Positions 1-7,689 of a stretch of DNA of 64,000 nt are shown piece by piece. Within the stretch, counting starts at the first letter, position 1. The number at the start of each line of letters is the position of its first letter. The DNA comes from Methylotenera_A sp049687015 (GTDB lineage: Bacteria > Pseudomonadota > Gammaproteobacteria > Burkholderiales > Methylophilaceae), in contig JBAVIP010000012.1 of NCBI GenBank assembly GCA_049687015.1, positions 1-64,000 of the forward strand, in the 5' to 3' direction. The notes beneath the pieces were generated by a model. That model was not told the DNA's origin, searched no databases, and saw only the letters and a program-made list of their open reading frames with translations. A program made the translations under genes and the position numbers.

Positions 1-404
1 GTGTGGTGCACGGAGATTTGTTCCGTGACAACGTGCTGTTTGATGGTGACGCTATCGGCGGTTTTATAGATTTTTACTACGCTTGCAATGACATTTTGTT
101 ATACGACGTAGCGATTGCGGTGAACGAATGGTGTTTGCATCATACCGGTATCGATATTGGCAGCATAGATGAAGAAAAAATGGCAACATTTTTGTCGGCT
201 CATCAGGCATTAAGGCCATTTTCGCAGCAAGAATGGAAGTATTGGCTTGCCATGCTACGTCGTGCAGCATTAAGATTTTGGCTGTCACGGCTATACGATT
301 TTTACTTCCCGCAAGATGGTGAGTTGACACACACAAAAGATCCGAATCATTTCAAAAAAATATTGCAGCAATATATTGATTTTGCAGATGATTTGGGTGA
401 TTAA
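1..404 (+). CDS. thrB: Homoserine kinase type II, C-terminal part
   Basis: The gene is cut by the left edge of the window; about 133 C-terminal residues remain. The product phosphorylates homoserine to O-phosphohomoserine in threonine synthesis, in the cytoplasm. It is recognised by the aminoglycoside-phosphotransferase-like catalytic loop HGDLFRDN (about residues 3-10 of the fragment), followed by FIDFYYA, which fits the metal-binding aspartate, and a helical tail with WLAMLRRAALRFWLSRLYDF, typical of ThrB of the APH-fold class. The next gene begins only 16 bases after the stop, so the two may be cotranscribed. The true start lies outside the window. Sequence match is strong, with a choline-kinase relative as a remote alternative. 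Confidence 0.88.
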   Translation, partial: VVHGDLFRDNVLFDGDAIGGFIDFYYACNDILLYDVAIAVNEWCLHHTGIDIGSIDEEKMATFLSAHQALRPFSQQEWKYWLAMLRRAALRFWLSRLYDFYFPQDGELTHTKDPNHFKKILQQYIDFADDLGD

Positions 405-420
405 AATTAAGGAGCAGTTA

Positions 421-1203
421 ATGGCCATACATGAATCACGCACCAAAACAGGCGTTAGCTGGGTTACCGAGAGCGTGGCTTTATTTAAAACTGCACCAAG
501 AAAATGGCTGCTGCTGGCACTGGCTTATGTGGGTTTGTTCATGATGATTCCGTCGATTCCTGGCTTGCAGTTTTTTGCTTTTATTAGCATTTTGATCTGG
601 CCAATTTTTTTGGCTGTTGCAATTGCACTCTATCGCAACGCTGATATTAAAAAGCAACAAAATTTAAGTGAAGTGATTAGCATGGTTAAGCCAAAACTGT
701 CGCAATTAATGGCTCTGGGAGGCGCATGTTTGCTATATGGAGTGCTGGTAAGTTTTATACTGAATAGTGATATACAAGGATTAGCCGCATTAACGCAAGC
801 TAATACTGATATGAGCGAATCACATATGATGATTTTCCTGCAAAAAATGTTTCCGCTATTGTTAAAACTGACCCTGTTATTAATTCCTTTAATGATGGCA
901 ACATGGTTTTCGCCCATGCTCATTGCATTTAATCATTACTCCTTGGTAAAGGCTATTAAATCGAGCATTGCTGGCTCAATACAGTATATGATTGCTCTGG
1001 GTGCCGCATGGTTGCTGCTTACGGCAGGCATAGTTGCTATCATGCTGATTGTGGGTATTGTTGCAGGAATCATTAGCAGCTTGGTACCAGTGCTGGGTCA
1101 AATGCTGATGTCGTTAGTAGTGTTCGGCTGTTTATTGCTGGCAACTGCGCTGATGCTGGCGTTTCAATATGTAAGCTATCGCGACGTATTTAGAGCGGCA
1201 TAA
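421..1203 (+). CDS. BPSS1780-family multipass membrane protein
   Basis: A 260-residue inner-membrane protein of unknown function. After a short cytoplasmic N-terminus with EIS-type residues (HESRTKTGVSWVTES), hydrophobic segments cover roughly residues 27-65, 95-115, 140-165 and 185-250. It resembles the BPSS1780 family common in betaproteobacteria, from the overall pattern and the N-terminal W-x-x-A-L-F-K motif. An in-frame ATG exists at 376 but overlaps thrB. I chose 421 because AAGGAG sits 7-8 bases upstream. It probably shares a transcript with thrB. Family assignment is from memory of the pattern, so moderate. Confidence 0.7.
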   Translation: MAIHESRTKTGVSWVTESVALFKTAPRKWLLLALAYVGLFMMIPSIPGLQFFAFISILIWPIFLAVAIALYRNADIKKQQNLSEVISMVKPKLSQLMALGGACLLYGVLVSFILNSDIQGLAALTQANTDMSESHMMIFLQKMFPLLLKLTLLLIPLMMATWFSPMLIAFNHYSLVKAIKSSIAGSIQYMIALGAAWLLLTAGIVAIMLIVGIVAGIISSLVPVLGQMLMSLVVFGCLLLATALMLAFQYVSYRDVFRAA

Positions 1204-1231
1204 GTGATTTAAAGACATGCTCTGCAAGCCG

Positions 1232-1285
1232 CATGGCCATTTGTTTTGAAATCAGTGCTTCAAATGGCATGTTTGTTATATGTTT
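1232..1285 (+). terminator. Possible terminator after the membrane-protein gene
   Basis: An interrupted inverted repeat, CATG-CCATTTG (1232-1243, one bulged G) with CAAATGG-CATG (1261-1271), is followed ten bases later by a run of seven T. It lies in the convergent gap between the membrane-protein gene and uvrD. The long loop makes it a weak candidate. Confidence 0.35.
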
Positions 1286-1291
1286 TTTTGC

Positions 1292-3502
1292 TTAAATTTT
1301 CTCTAATTTGGCATATTCCATCGCCAACGTCTTCAAGCCTTCACGACCGAAGTTGATTTTTATCGCTAAGTTTCCCGCATTTCCTTCGTAACTTACCACC
1401 ACACCATCGCCAAATTTGGCGTGGCGCACGCCTTGGCCGATTCTATAAGGGTATGCACTGTTGTTAAAAGGCGTGGCGCTACTAGGCGATTGCGTACTGG
1501 TGTTGGCATATTGCGGCCTGGGGGCAGGTTTTGTGTTTAGGCGCTTCAATAAAGTTTCGGGGATTTCATCTAAAAAGCGCGATGGAATGCCATAGCGCAC
1601 TTGTCCATGCAGCATGCGGCTTTGCGCGTGACTTAAATAAAGTCTTTGCCGGGCGCGGGTTACCGCTACATACATCAAACGGCGCTCTTCTTCTAGTCCG
1701 CCAGTTTCTGAGAAACTTTGCTCATGTGGGCACAAGCCTTCTTCCAGGCCGCTAATAAATACCACCCTAAATTCCAAGCCCTTGGCGGCATGCACGGTCA
1801 TGAGTTGCAGTGCGTCATACCCAACTGTTGCTTGATGTTCGCCTGCCTCCAGACTGGCGTGCGTTAAAAATTGTGTCATCAAGTCCTGTTCGGTTTCTCC
1901 GTCCACATTGTTGTGGTTGCCAAAATCCTGGTTGGTAAAAGCAACCGCGGCGGTCACTAATTCCTCCAAGTTTTCAATACGGTCTTCGCCATCTTTGTCG
2001 TTTTGATAATGCGCTTTTAAGCCAGACATGGTCGTAGCAAGTTCGGTGACTTCAGCTAGCGAGATGCCGTAAGCCTGGTCGATCATGTCACGTATCAGTG
2101 CAACAAAGCCCTCAAGGCCTTTGCCGCCAACGCGGTCAGCACCGCGGCTAGATAAAGTACCATTGCCTACTTTGTTAATCGCCGCCTGCCACAAGCTGCA
2201 ATCATTCTGGCGTGCGCCTTCTTGCAGCTGCTCCAGGCTACGCGCACCGATGCCACGCGCAGGGAAGTTGATGACTCTGAGCAAAGCGGTATCATCATTG
2301 GCATTGGCGATTAAGCGCATGTAGGCGAGTGCGTGTTTAATTTCGGCGCGTTCAAAGAAACGTAAACCGCCGTAAACGCGATAAGGCAAGTTAGCCGAAA
2401 ACAGCGCGTGCTCCAAAATGCGCGATTGCGCATTGCTGCGGTACAGCAATGCTATTTCGCTTAATGCCGTACCTTCGGCTTGCAGCATTTTTACTTCATC
2501 GACAATAAAACTGGCTTCGTCATTATCGTTATAGGCTTCATAAACTCTAACAGGCTCGCCCGCGCCGGCACTTGTCCACAAGTTTTTACCCAGGCGGTTT
2601 TTGTTGTGCGAAATAATCGCGTTGGCGGCATCCAGAATATTGCTGTGCGAACGGTAATTCTCTTCCAGCTTGACGATATTCTGCACGTTGAAGTCTTTTT
2701 CAAAATCGCGCATATTGCCCACGCGCGCGCCGCGAAAACCATATATAGACTGGTCGTCATCGCCTACAGCAAACATGCAATTTTCTTTGCCAGCTAATAG
2801 TTTTAGCCATAAATACTGCAGGCGATTGGTGTCCTGAAACTCGTCTACCAATATATATTTAAAGCGGTTTTGGTAATGATGGCGAATATGTGCATCGCGT
2901 TCAAGCAGTTCGTAGCAGCGCAACAAAAGTTCGGCAAAATCGGCCACTCCTTCACGCTGGCACTGCTTGTCGTATTCTTCAAAAATCTCGCGCAATTTTT
3001 GCGAATGCGCATCGTAGGCATCTACACTGTGCGCACGCAAACCTTCTTCTTTGCAGCCATTGATAAAGCCCTGTACTTGCTTAGGCACAAACTTTTCATC
3101 ATCCACATTCATGGCTTTCATCACGCGTTTAATGGCGGATAATTGGTCGGCAGTATCCAAAATCTGAAACGTGGAAGGCAAGCCGGCCTCGCGGTGATGC
3201 GCCCTTAATAATCGGTTACAAAGCCCATGAAAGGTGCCCACCCACATGCCGCGTGTGTTGATGGGTAGCATGCTTGTCAGGCGTGTGAGCATTTCTTTGG
3301 CAGCTTTATTGGTGAAGGTGACGGCCATCAAACCCATAGGTGAAATCTGCTCGGTTTGAATCAGCCAGGCGATGCGCGTGGTAAGTACGCGGGTTTTACC
3401 GCTGCCTGCGCCAGCCAATATCAAGGCAGATTGGTGCGGCAAAGTAACTGCTTCGAGCTGTTTATTGTTAAGGCCGGTGAGGATTGTAGATTGAGTTTCC
3501 AT
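1292..3502 (-). CDS. uvrD: UvrD/Rep-type superfamily I DNA helicase
   Basis: A 736-residue ATP-dependent 3'-5' DNA helicase acting in nucleotide-excision and mismatch repair. Motifs are in order: Q motif and Walker A AGAGSGKTRVL (about residue 30), motif Ia AVTFTNKAAKEM, motif II VDEFQDTN, motif III VGDDDQSIYGFRGA, motif IV ENYRSHSNI, motif V TVHAAKGLEFRVVF and motif VI RLMYVAVTRARQRLYL. The C-terminus carries a Tudor-like VRHAKFGDGVV segment typical of UvrD/PcrA. A GTG/ATG-class start 13 codons upstream is open, but the methionine of METQSTIL fits the family start. Length and motifs support UvrD rather than Rep. Confidence 0.95.
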   Translation of the reverse strand: METQSTILTGLNNKQLEAVTLPHQSALILAGAGSGKTRVLTTRIAWLIQTEQISPMGLMAVTFTNKAAKEMLTRLTSMLPINTRGMWVGTFHGLCNRLLRAHHREAGLPSTFQILDTADQLSAIKRVMKAMNVDDEKFVPKQVQGFINGCKEEGLRAHSVDAYDAHSQKLREIFEEYDKQCQREGVADFAELLLRCYELLERDAHIRHHYQNRFKYILVDEFQDTNRLQYLWLKLLAGKENCMFAVGDDDQSIYGFRGARVGNMRDFEKDFNVQNIVKLEENYRSHSNILDAANAIISHNKNRLGKNLWTSAGAGEPVRVYEAYNDNDEASFIVDEVKMLQAEGTALSEIALLYRSNAQSRILEHALFSANLPYRVYGGLRFFERAEIKHALAYMRLIANANDDTALLRVINFPARGIGARSLEQLQEGARQNDCSLWQAAINKVGNGTLSSRGADRVGGKGLEGFVALIRDMIDQAYGISLAEVTELATTMSGLKAHYQNDKDGEDRIENLEELVTAAVAFTNQDFGNHNNVDGETEQDLMTQFLTHASLEAGEHQATVGYDALQLMTVHAAKGLEFRVVFISGLEEGLCPHEQSFSETGGLEEERRLMYVAVTRARQRLYLSHAQSRMLHGQVRYGIPSRFLDEIPETLLKRLNTKPAPRPQYANTSTQSPSSATPFNNSAYPYRIGQGVRHAKFGDGVVVSYEGNAGNLAIKINFGREGLKTLAMEYAKLEKI

Positions 3503-3596
3503 GCCGGTATTATCGCATGTGTTCTGATGAAAACTATGCAACTAAAAACACAGAAAAAAGTGCAATAAAGTTGGAACTAAGCAAAACAGTACCAGT

Positions 3597-3626
3597 CTGA
3601 GATTGCATGGTAGCGAAGTTTATACT
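3597..3626 (+). promoter_or_regulatory. Sigma70-like promoter of the candidate sRNA
   Basis: CTGAGA (3597-3602, four of six matches to TTGACA), an 18-base spacer and TATACT (3621-3626) predict a start near 3633. It points away from uvrD and towards the hairpin array that follows. Confidence 0.5.
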
Positions 3627-3632
3627 TAGTTA

Positions 3633-3719
3633 TCTTTCCGCTTCTTTCCTCCCTGAGCGGAAGCCTTAGACGATGAGGCATTTTGCCCCGATTTAATCCC
3701 CTTAATCGGGGCTTTTTTT
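3633..3719 (+). ncRNA. Candidate trans-acting small RNA with anti-SD loop
   Basis: No open reading frame covers this stretch, but it has the build of a complete sRNA gene of about 87 nt. Stem-loop 1 pairs TTCCGCT (3636-3642) with AGCGGAA (3656-3662), 7 perfect base pairs, and displays the 13-nt loop TCTTTCCTCCCTG, which is complementary to a Shine-Dalgarno sequence. Stem-loop 2 pairs GCCTTA (3663-3668) with TGAGGC (3674-3679, one G-U). Stem-loop 3 pairs GCCCCGATT (3685-3693) with AATCGGGGC (3704-3712) and ends in seven T, a textbook intrinsic terminator and Hfq-type tail. A promoter lies just upstream. A CU-rich anti-SD loop of this kind is known from Hfq-dependent sRNAs such as the neisserial sibling sRNAs; any direct homology is inference. 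Expression is not shown. Confidence 0.65.
3685..3719 (+). terminator. Intrinsic terminator of the candidate sRNA
   Basis: A 9-bp perfect GC-rich stem (3685-3693 with 3704-3712), a 10-nt loop and a T7 tail. This is one of the clearest terminators in the window, although no protein gene precedes it on this strand. Confidence 0.8.
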
Positions 3720-3800
3720 GGGCTTAGTCAATTTGTAACTGACTTGCATCGAAGTGTAAACCAAGTGTAAATTTTCCACAATTGTTTTATTAACGGTGGG

Positions 3801-3834
3801 CAGCACACTATGCATGCAACCATGCATAATGCTG
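3801..3834. repeat. Long inverted repeat, intergenic
   Basis: CAGCA (3801-3805) and TATGCATG (3809-3816) pair with CATGCATA (3821-3828) and TGCTG (3830-3834): 13 base pairs around a 4-base loop with a small internal loop. There is no T tract on either side. It lies 28 bases past the stop of the minus-strand orphan gene and could be its mRNA 3' end. Apart from this and the sRNA, I see nothing in 3720-3861. Confidence 0.5.
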
Positions 3835-3861
3835 TGATGCTTAGAGCTGTGATGAAATAGA

Positions 3862-4146
3862 TTATAAATTCGTCCAGTTCCAGTAATCTTGTTTACTCTG
3901 ATCTGCATTGGCTGAATCAATTTGTAATTGATGTCGCTGTAATTTCCATAATTCATTGACAACTTCCTCGGGGAAACCGCGCCGGCCGCCACGGACATCA
4001 AATAGCAATTCTGTGAGGCACTGGTTAAATTGGCTGGATCCACAATGCTCAAGCAGTTTATCGAATACACGTGGAAATTCAGCCTCGAGCTTAGAGGGAT
4101 ATAAGCTGACATCATTACTTAAGTACCGAAGCAATTTATCGTTCAT
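3862..4146 (-). CDS. Conserved-looking small protein, unknown function
   Basis: A 94-residue soluble, acidic protein (MNDKLLRYLSNDVSLYPSKL...). I do not recognise a named family with certainty. Features are YPSKLEAEFPRVFDKL and a basic RGGRRGFPEEVV stretch around residues 51-62, with a Gln/Asp-rich tail ending YWNWTNL. The frame is open for 57 more codons upstream, but that extension runs through the groEL terminator. I chose the internal ATG at 4146 because AAGGGA lies 8 bases upstream and a TTGCCA-N17-TATACT promoter precedes it. Its own promoter and flanking terminators make it a single-gene unit. Confidence 0.7.
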   Translation of the reverse strand: MNDKLLRYLSNDVSLYPSKLEAEFPRVFDKLLEHCGSSQFNQCLTELLFDVRGGRRGFPEEVVNELWKLQRHQLQIDSANADQSKQDYWNWTNL

Positions 4147-4183
4147 TGACTTATCCCTTGAGATGATTTTTTTCGTCAAGACA

Positions 4184-4212
4184 AGTATATTGTTGTACAA
4201 GTGACTTGGCAA
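4184..4212 (-). promoter_or_regulatory. Sigma70-like promoter for the 94-residue gene
   Basis: Read on the minus strand: TTGCCA (4212-4207), a 17-base spacer and TATACT (4189-4184). The start codon is 38 bases past the -10. Spacing and sequence are close to consensus. Confidence 0.6.
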
Positions 4213-4255
4213 GTTTAGTGGTGATGCGTTTTTTGTAAATAAAAAAGCCCCACCA

Positions 4256-4287
4256 ATTAAAAAAGCCCAACCTAAGCTGGGCTTTGT
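4256..4287 (-). terminator. groESL terminator
   Basis: AAAGCCCA (4262-4269) pairs with TGGGCTTT (4278-4285), an 8-bp stem. On the minus strand it is followed by a run of T (through 4257), about 85 bases past the groEL stop. A second GC-rich AAGCCCC/T-run stretch at 4240-4252 may extend it. Confidence 0.65.
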
Positions 4288-4370
4288 TTGCGAAGTGTCA
4301 AGACTCGCTTTTGTCATTGCATCAACCTGCCAGTTTTATGGCGGAAAAAGTTGATGCAAAATCAAAAGCC

Positions 4371-6014
4371 TTACATCATGCCACCCATGCCGCCCATTCC
4401 ACCCATATCACCGCCACCCATAGATTGGCTGTCTTCTTTAGGTAGTTCGGCCACCATGCAGTCAGTAGTTAACATTAAGCCAGCGACTGAAGCCGCATTT
4501 TGTAATGCAGAACGTGTCACTTTAGTTGGGTCAAGTATACCCATTTCTATCATGTCGCCGTAGGTTTCGTTAGCGGCGTTGTAACCATAGTTGCCTTTGC
4601 CGGCGGCTACGTTGTTTACCACGACTGATGGTTCTACACCAGCGTTTTGAACGATTTGGCGTAATGGCTCTTCAACAGCGCGCAACACAATTTTCACGCC
4701 AGCATCTTGGTCATGGTTGTCGCCTTTAACTTTAGCAATAGCGTCACGTGCACGAATCAAAGCAACGCCGCCGCCAGCAACAATACCTTCTTCAACTGCG
4801 GCGCGAGTTGCGTGCAATGCATCTTCAACACGCGCTTTTTTCTCTTTCATTTCGATTTCAGTCGTAGCGCCAACCTTGATAACAGCAACACCGCCAGCCA
4901 ATTTAGCTACACGTTCTTGCAGTTTTTCACGGTCGTAATCGCTCGTCGCTTCTTCGATTTGCGTTTTGATTTGAGCAATACGTGATTTGATGCCAGATTC
5001 ATGGCCTGCGCCATCAATGATGATGGTATTTTCTTTGCCTACTTCAATGCGTTTGGCAGAACCTAAATCTTCTAATTTCACGTTTTCAAGTTTCAAGCCA
5101 ACTTCCTCAGCAATCACGGTACCACCGGTTAGCATGGCGATGTCTTCCAACAGGGCTTTGCGACGGTCACCGAAGCCCGGAGCTTTAACTGCAGTCGTTT
5201 TTAAGATGCCGCGAATATTGTTTACAACTAAGGTTGCCAGCGCTTCGCCGTCGATGTCTTCAGCGATGATCAACAATGGACGGCCAGCTTTAGCCACTTG
5301 CTCTAAAGTTGGTAATAAATCACGGATGTTGGAGATTTTTTTATCATGCAACAATACGAAAGGATTATCTAACAATGCAATTTGACGTTCTTGATTGTTG
5401 ATAAAGTAGGGTGACAAGTAGCCGCGGTCAAACTGCATGCCTTCAACCACGTCTAATTCGCTTTCTAAACCGGAACCGTCTTCAACCGTAATCACGCCTT
5501 CTTTGCCCACTTTATCCATTGCATCCGCAATGATTTTGCCTATAGATTCGTCAGAGTTGGCTGAAATTGAGCCAACTTGAGCGATTTCTTTGCTGGTTGT
5601 ACATGGTTTTGATTGTGATTTTAAATCAGCAATGGCTGCTGCAACGGCTTTGTCGATACCACGCTTCAAATCCATCGGGTTCATGCCGGCAGCGACTGAT
5701 TTCATGCCTTCGCGAATAATCGCTTGCGCTAATACAGTTGCTGTTGTTGTACCGTCACCTGCAATGTCAGAAGTTTTTGAAGCCACTTCTTTCACCATTT
5801 GTGCACCCATGTTTTCGAATTCGTCTTTTAATTCGATTTCTTTAGCCACTGAAACGCCGTCTTTAGTGATGGTTGGTGCGCCGTATGAGCGTTCCAGAAC
5901 CACATTTCTACCTTTTGGGCCTAAAGTGACTTTAACTGCGTTGGCGAGAATATTCACGCCGTTGGTCATTTTTTGGCGGACTTCGTCGCCGAATCTTACG
6001 TCTTTTGCTGCCAT
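4371..6014 (-). CDS. groEL: Chaperonin GroEL (Hsp60)
   Basis: A 547-residue chaperonin subunit; fourteen copies form the double-ring cage that folds proteins with GroES in the cytoplasm. Recognised by MAAKDVRFGDEVRQKM at the start, the ATP-binding VTLGPKGRNVVLERSYGAPTITKDG region, the catalytic GDGTTTATVL motif near residue 87, GVAVIKVGA, and the C-terminal repeats of GGM. Length matches the family exactly. It follows groES by 34 bases in one operon and ends before a clear terminator. Regulation is by the CIRCE operator and sigma32-like promoter upstream of groES. Confidence 0.99.
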   Translation of the reverse strand: MAAKDVRFGDEVRQKMTNGVNILANAVKVTLGPKGRNVVLERSYGAPTITKDGVSVAKEIELKDEFENMGAQMVKEVASKTSDIAGDGTTTATVLAQAIIREGMKSVAAGMNPMDLKRGIDKAVAAAIADLKSQSKPCTTSKEIAQVGSISANSDESIGKIIADAMDKVGKEGVITVEDGSGLESELDVVEGMQFDRGYLSPYFINNQERQIALLDNPFVLLHDKKISNIRDLLPTLEQVAKAGRPLLIIAEDIDGEALATLVVNNIRGILKTTAVKAPGFGDRRKALLEDIAMLTGGTVIAEEVGLKLENVKLEDLGSAKRIEVGKENTIIIDGAGHESGIKSRIAQIKTQIEEATSDYDREKLQERVAKLAGGVAVIKVGATTEIEMKEKKARVEDALHATRAAVEEGIVAGGGVALIRARDAIAKVKGDNHDQDAGVKIVLRAVEEPLRQIVQNAGVEPSVVVNNVAAGKGNYGYNAANETYGDMIEMGILDPTKVTRSALQNAASVAGLMLTTDCMVAELPKEDSQSMGGGDMGGMGGMGGMM

Positions 6015-6048
6015 GTTAAATCTCCTGTGTTCTTAAACGTTTAATTGA

Positions 6049-6336
6049 TTATTCAACAATCGCCATGATGTCTTCTTCGCGCATCACTAATAGCTCTTCG
6101 CCATCTACCTTGACGGTTTGGCCTGAGTATTTACCGAATAAGACTTTGTCGCCAACTTTTACATCCAGTGCAATGATTTTGCCGCTGTCGTCACGTTTGC
6201 CATTGCCAACGGCTTTAACTACGCCTTGGTCGGGTTTCTCTGTGGCTGAATCTGGAATGACGATACCTGATGCGGTGGTGCGTTCTTCTTCAGAGCGTTT
6301 TACAATCACGCGATCGTGTAATGGACGAATTTTCAT
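6049..6336 (-). CDS. groES: Co-chaperonin GroES (Hsp10)
   Basis: A 95-residue co-chaperonin that caps the GroEL ring. Typical features are MKIRPLHDRVIVKRSEEE at the N-terminus, the mobile loop ERTTASGIVIPDSATEKP that contacts GroEL, and DKVLFGKYSGQTVKVDGEELLVMREEDIMA at the C-terminus. It is the first gene of the operon and directly follows the heat-shock control region. AGGAG sits 6-7 bases upstream of the ATG. Confidence 0.99.
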   Translation of the reverse strand: MKIRPLHDRVIVKRSEEERTTASGIVIPDSATEKPDQGVVKAVGNGKRDDSGKIIALDVKVGDKVLFGKYSGQTVKVDGEELLVMREEDIMAIVE

Positions 6337-6404
6337 TCAATTTCTCCTGTTAAGTTATGTTATGGTTACTTCTTAATCGATAATTGCTTAGGCAATCGCG
6401 CATT

Positions 6405-6431
6405 TTAGCACTCGATACCCTAGATTGCTAA
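6405..6431. promoter_or_regulatory. CIRCE operator (HrcA site) of groESL
   Basis: TTAGCACTC (6405-6413), nine bases, then GATTGCTAA (6423-6431). The CIRCE consensus is TTAGCACTC-N9-GAGTGCTAA, so only one base differs. It lies 69 bases upstream of groES. HrcA binding represses chaperonin genes in the absence of stress; hrcA itself is not in the window. Confidence 0.92.
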
Positions 6432-6435
6432 GTTT

Positions 6436-6458
6436 GGGGTTAAATAAAATTTTTCAAG
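6436..6458 (-). promoter_or_regulatory. Sigma32-like heat-shock promoter of groESL
   Basis: On the minus strand, CTTGAAA (6458-6452), a 12-base spacer, then CCCCAAAC starting near 6439. The RpoH consensus is CTTGAAA-N11-15-CCCCAT. The CIRCE site begins just downstream, so HrcA would block the initiating region. Confidence 0.75.
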
Positions 6459-6494
6459 AGTAAAATTGATAAAAATGATATTACAAATTGACAG

Positions 6495-7091
6495 GTGTTT
6501 ATTTTGACAGCGCAAGCACCATCGGCTCTCTACAAGCCTGAAGCGACTATCCAGCAGATCAACTTAGGCTATAACGCCGAGCAGGATAGATTATTGTTGC
6601 GTGTTGGTTTGGCTGATAATACTGAGCTATTGGTTTGGCTCACGTATCGCGTTACCAAACAGATATGGCAATTGCTGAATGGCGAAACGCACCTTCCAAC
6701 TGCGACTTCCATTCAGACAGAAACGCCGCCAGAAAAGGCGGTGGAGCAATTTAAGCAAGAAATGCAAGTAGCAGAAACGTTGCAAAAAATGGACTTTGCG
6801 ACAGCGTATCAGCCAAGAAAAGACATTGTTCAGGATGGCGCTATGTTGGCTGTGAGCGTAACGCTTATTAGATATGATGCAAAACCACCAACACTGGAAA
6901 TGCCATGTTTGGAGGGCATTACCGTACGCATGAGTTTAACTCAAGAGTTGATATTGGCGTTATGTAGTATGTTGCAGCTATCGACTAAAGAGGCGGCTTG
7001 GGAACTGGGTACGGTTACTCAATCAGGGGTTCAAGCCCAAGCAGAGATTCCGCTTGCAGTCGATGCGAACCTGAAAAAAGTGCTGCACTAG
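6495..7091 (+). CDS. Conserved hypothetical protein
   Basis: A 198-residue soluble protein with no signal peptide. I do not recognise a named domain. The first third is beta-rich (INLGYNAEQDRLLLRVGLADNTELLVWLTYRVTKQIW), followed by an acidic linker and a second beta segment (AMLAVSVTLIRYDAKPPTLEMPCL), then MSLTQELILALCSMLQLSTKEAAWEL. The start at GTG 6495 is uncertain; a TTG three codons on is also possible. It is transcribed divergently from groESL, so its promoter must share the heat-shock control region. Proteins of this type are seen near groESL in related betaproteobacteria, as I recall it, so heat-shock linkage is only a guess. Confidence 0.75.
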   Translation: MFILTAQAPSALYKPEATIQQINLGYNAEQDRLLLRVGLADNTELLVWLTYRVTKQIWQLLNGETHLPTATSIQTETPPEKAVEQFKQEMQVAETLQKMDFATAYQPRKDIVQDGAMLAVSVTLIRYDAKPPTLEMPCLEGITVRMSLTQELILALCSMLQLSTKEAAWELGTVTQSGVQAQAEIPLAVDANLKKVLH

Positions 7092-7094
7092 GCG

Positions 7095-7505
7095 TTAACC
7101 CAATGATATTTTCGTTTGTTGAATAATTTCTTCAGCAGTAGAAGCGTCGTAAAAAATTCCAGAACCTTTTGCGACCACCCGCATACGGGTAGTGTTGGGG
7201 CTGATGGGTTCCAGTTGAATTTCTATTTTGCGCTCTGAGGTTTTTGCGGTTACAAAGCGGATATTGCTTTTTTTATCTTGCATACTATCCGAGACCAATT
7301 TGATTTGCATGCGCTCTAATGCGCGGATTGTAGCGATTCTAACTTTGGCAGGTGGTGCTGTAAATGTGCGATAAGTAATACCATTCATGGTGTGCGTAAT
7401 TGCAGCGGATCCGCCCATGCCAGCTGCGGATGTGGCGGCTGCCACACAACCAGATAGTGATGCCACATTAATCAATATAAGCAAAGCCAACCAAAAATAT
7501 CGCAT
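7095..7505 (-). CDS. DUF3568-like lipoprotein
   Basis: A 136-residue predicted lipoprotein. A signal sequence (MRYFWLALLILINVASLSGC) ends in the lipobox LSGC, with the cysteine at about residue 20. A small-residue AAATSAAGMGGSAA stretch follows, then a compact alpha/beta domain with VRIATIRALERMQIKLVSD and KIEIQLEPISPNTTRMRVVAKG. This pattern fits the DUF3568 family. The start seven codons inside the open frame is preferred because GGTGGA precedes it and the signal peptide begins there. It is convergent with the preceding gene, with three bases between them. Confidence 0.75.
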   Translation of the reverse strand: MRYFWLALLILINVASLSGCVAAATSAAGMGGSAAITHTMNGITYRTFTAPPAKVRIATIRALERMQIKLVSDSMQDKKSNIRFVTAKTSERKIEIQLEPISPNTTRMRVVAKGSGIFYDASTAEEIIQQTKISLG

Positions 7506-7689
7506 TTCAGTCCACCATATAATCATATGTTATTTAGAATAAACAGCATATCTGCTTTATGAAAACGTGTAAACAACAGTTCAATATAATCAAAGTGTTA
7601 TACCTTGTTGTTAATCAATAACTTTTTGAATATAAGAACGTCATTTCAGTTATGACATTTGCAGCAAGGGTAAGGCATAATAGACATAT

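Noticed and set aside
3603..3626. TTGCAT at 3603 as the -35 of the sRNA promoter
   Set aside because: Only 12 bases from the -10; the CTGAGA box at 3597 has the proper spacing.
3702..4115. 137-codon minus-strand frame over the sRNA terminator and the 94-residue gene
   Set aside because: It reads the terminator stem as protein and overlaps a better gene with a promoter and ribosome site in another frame.
4371..6036. Several long plus-strand frames opposite groEL
   Set aside because: Mirror frames of a highly biased gene; no ribosome sites or family resemblance.
7527..7689. Possible BirA operator before bioA
   Set aside because: I searched for TTGTAAAC-N15-GGTTTACAA-like halves and found only one weak half; not convincing.
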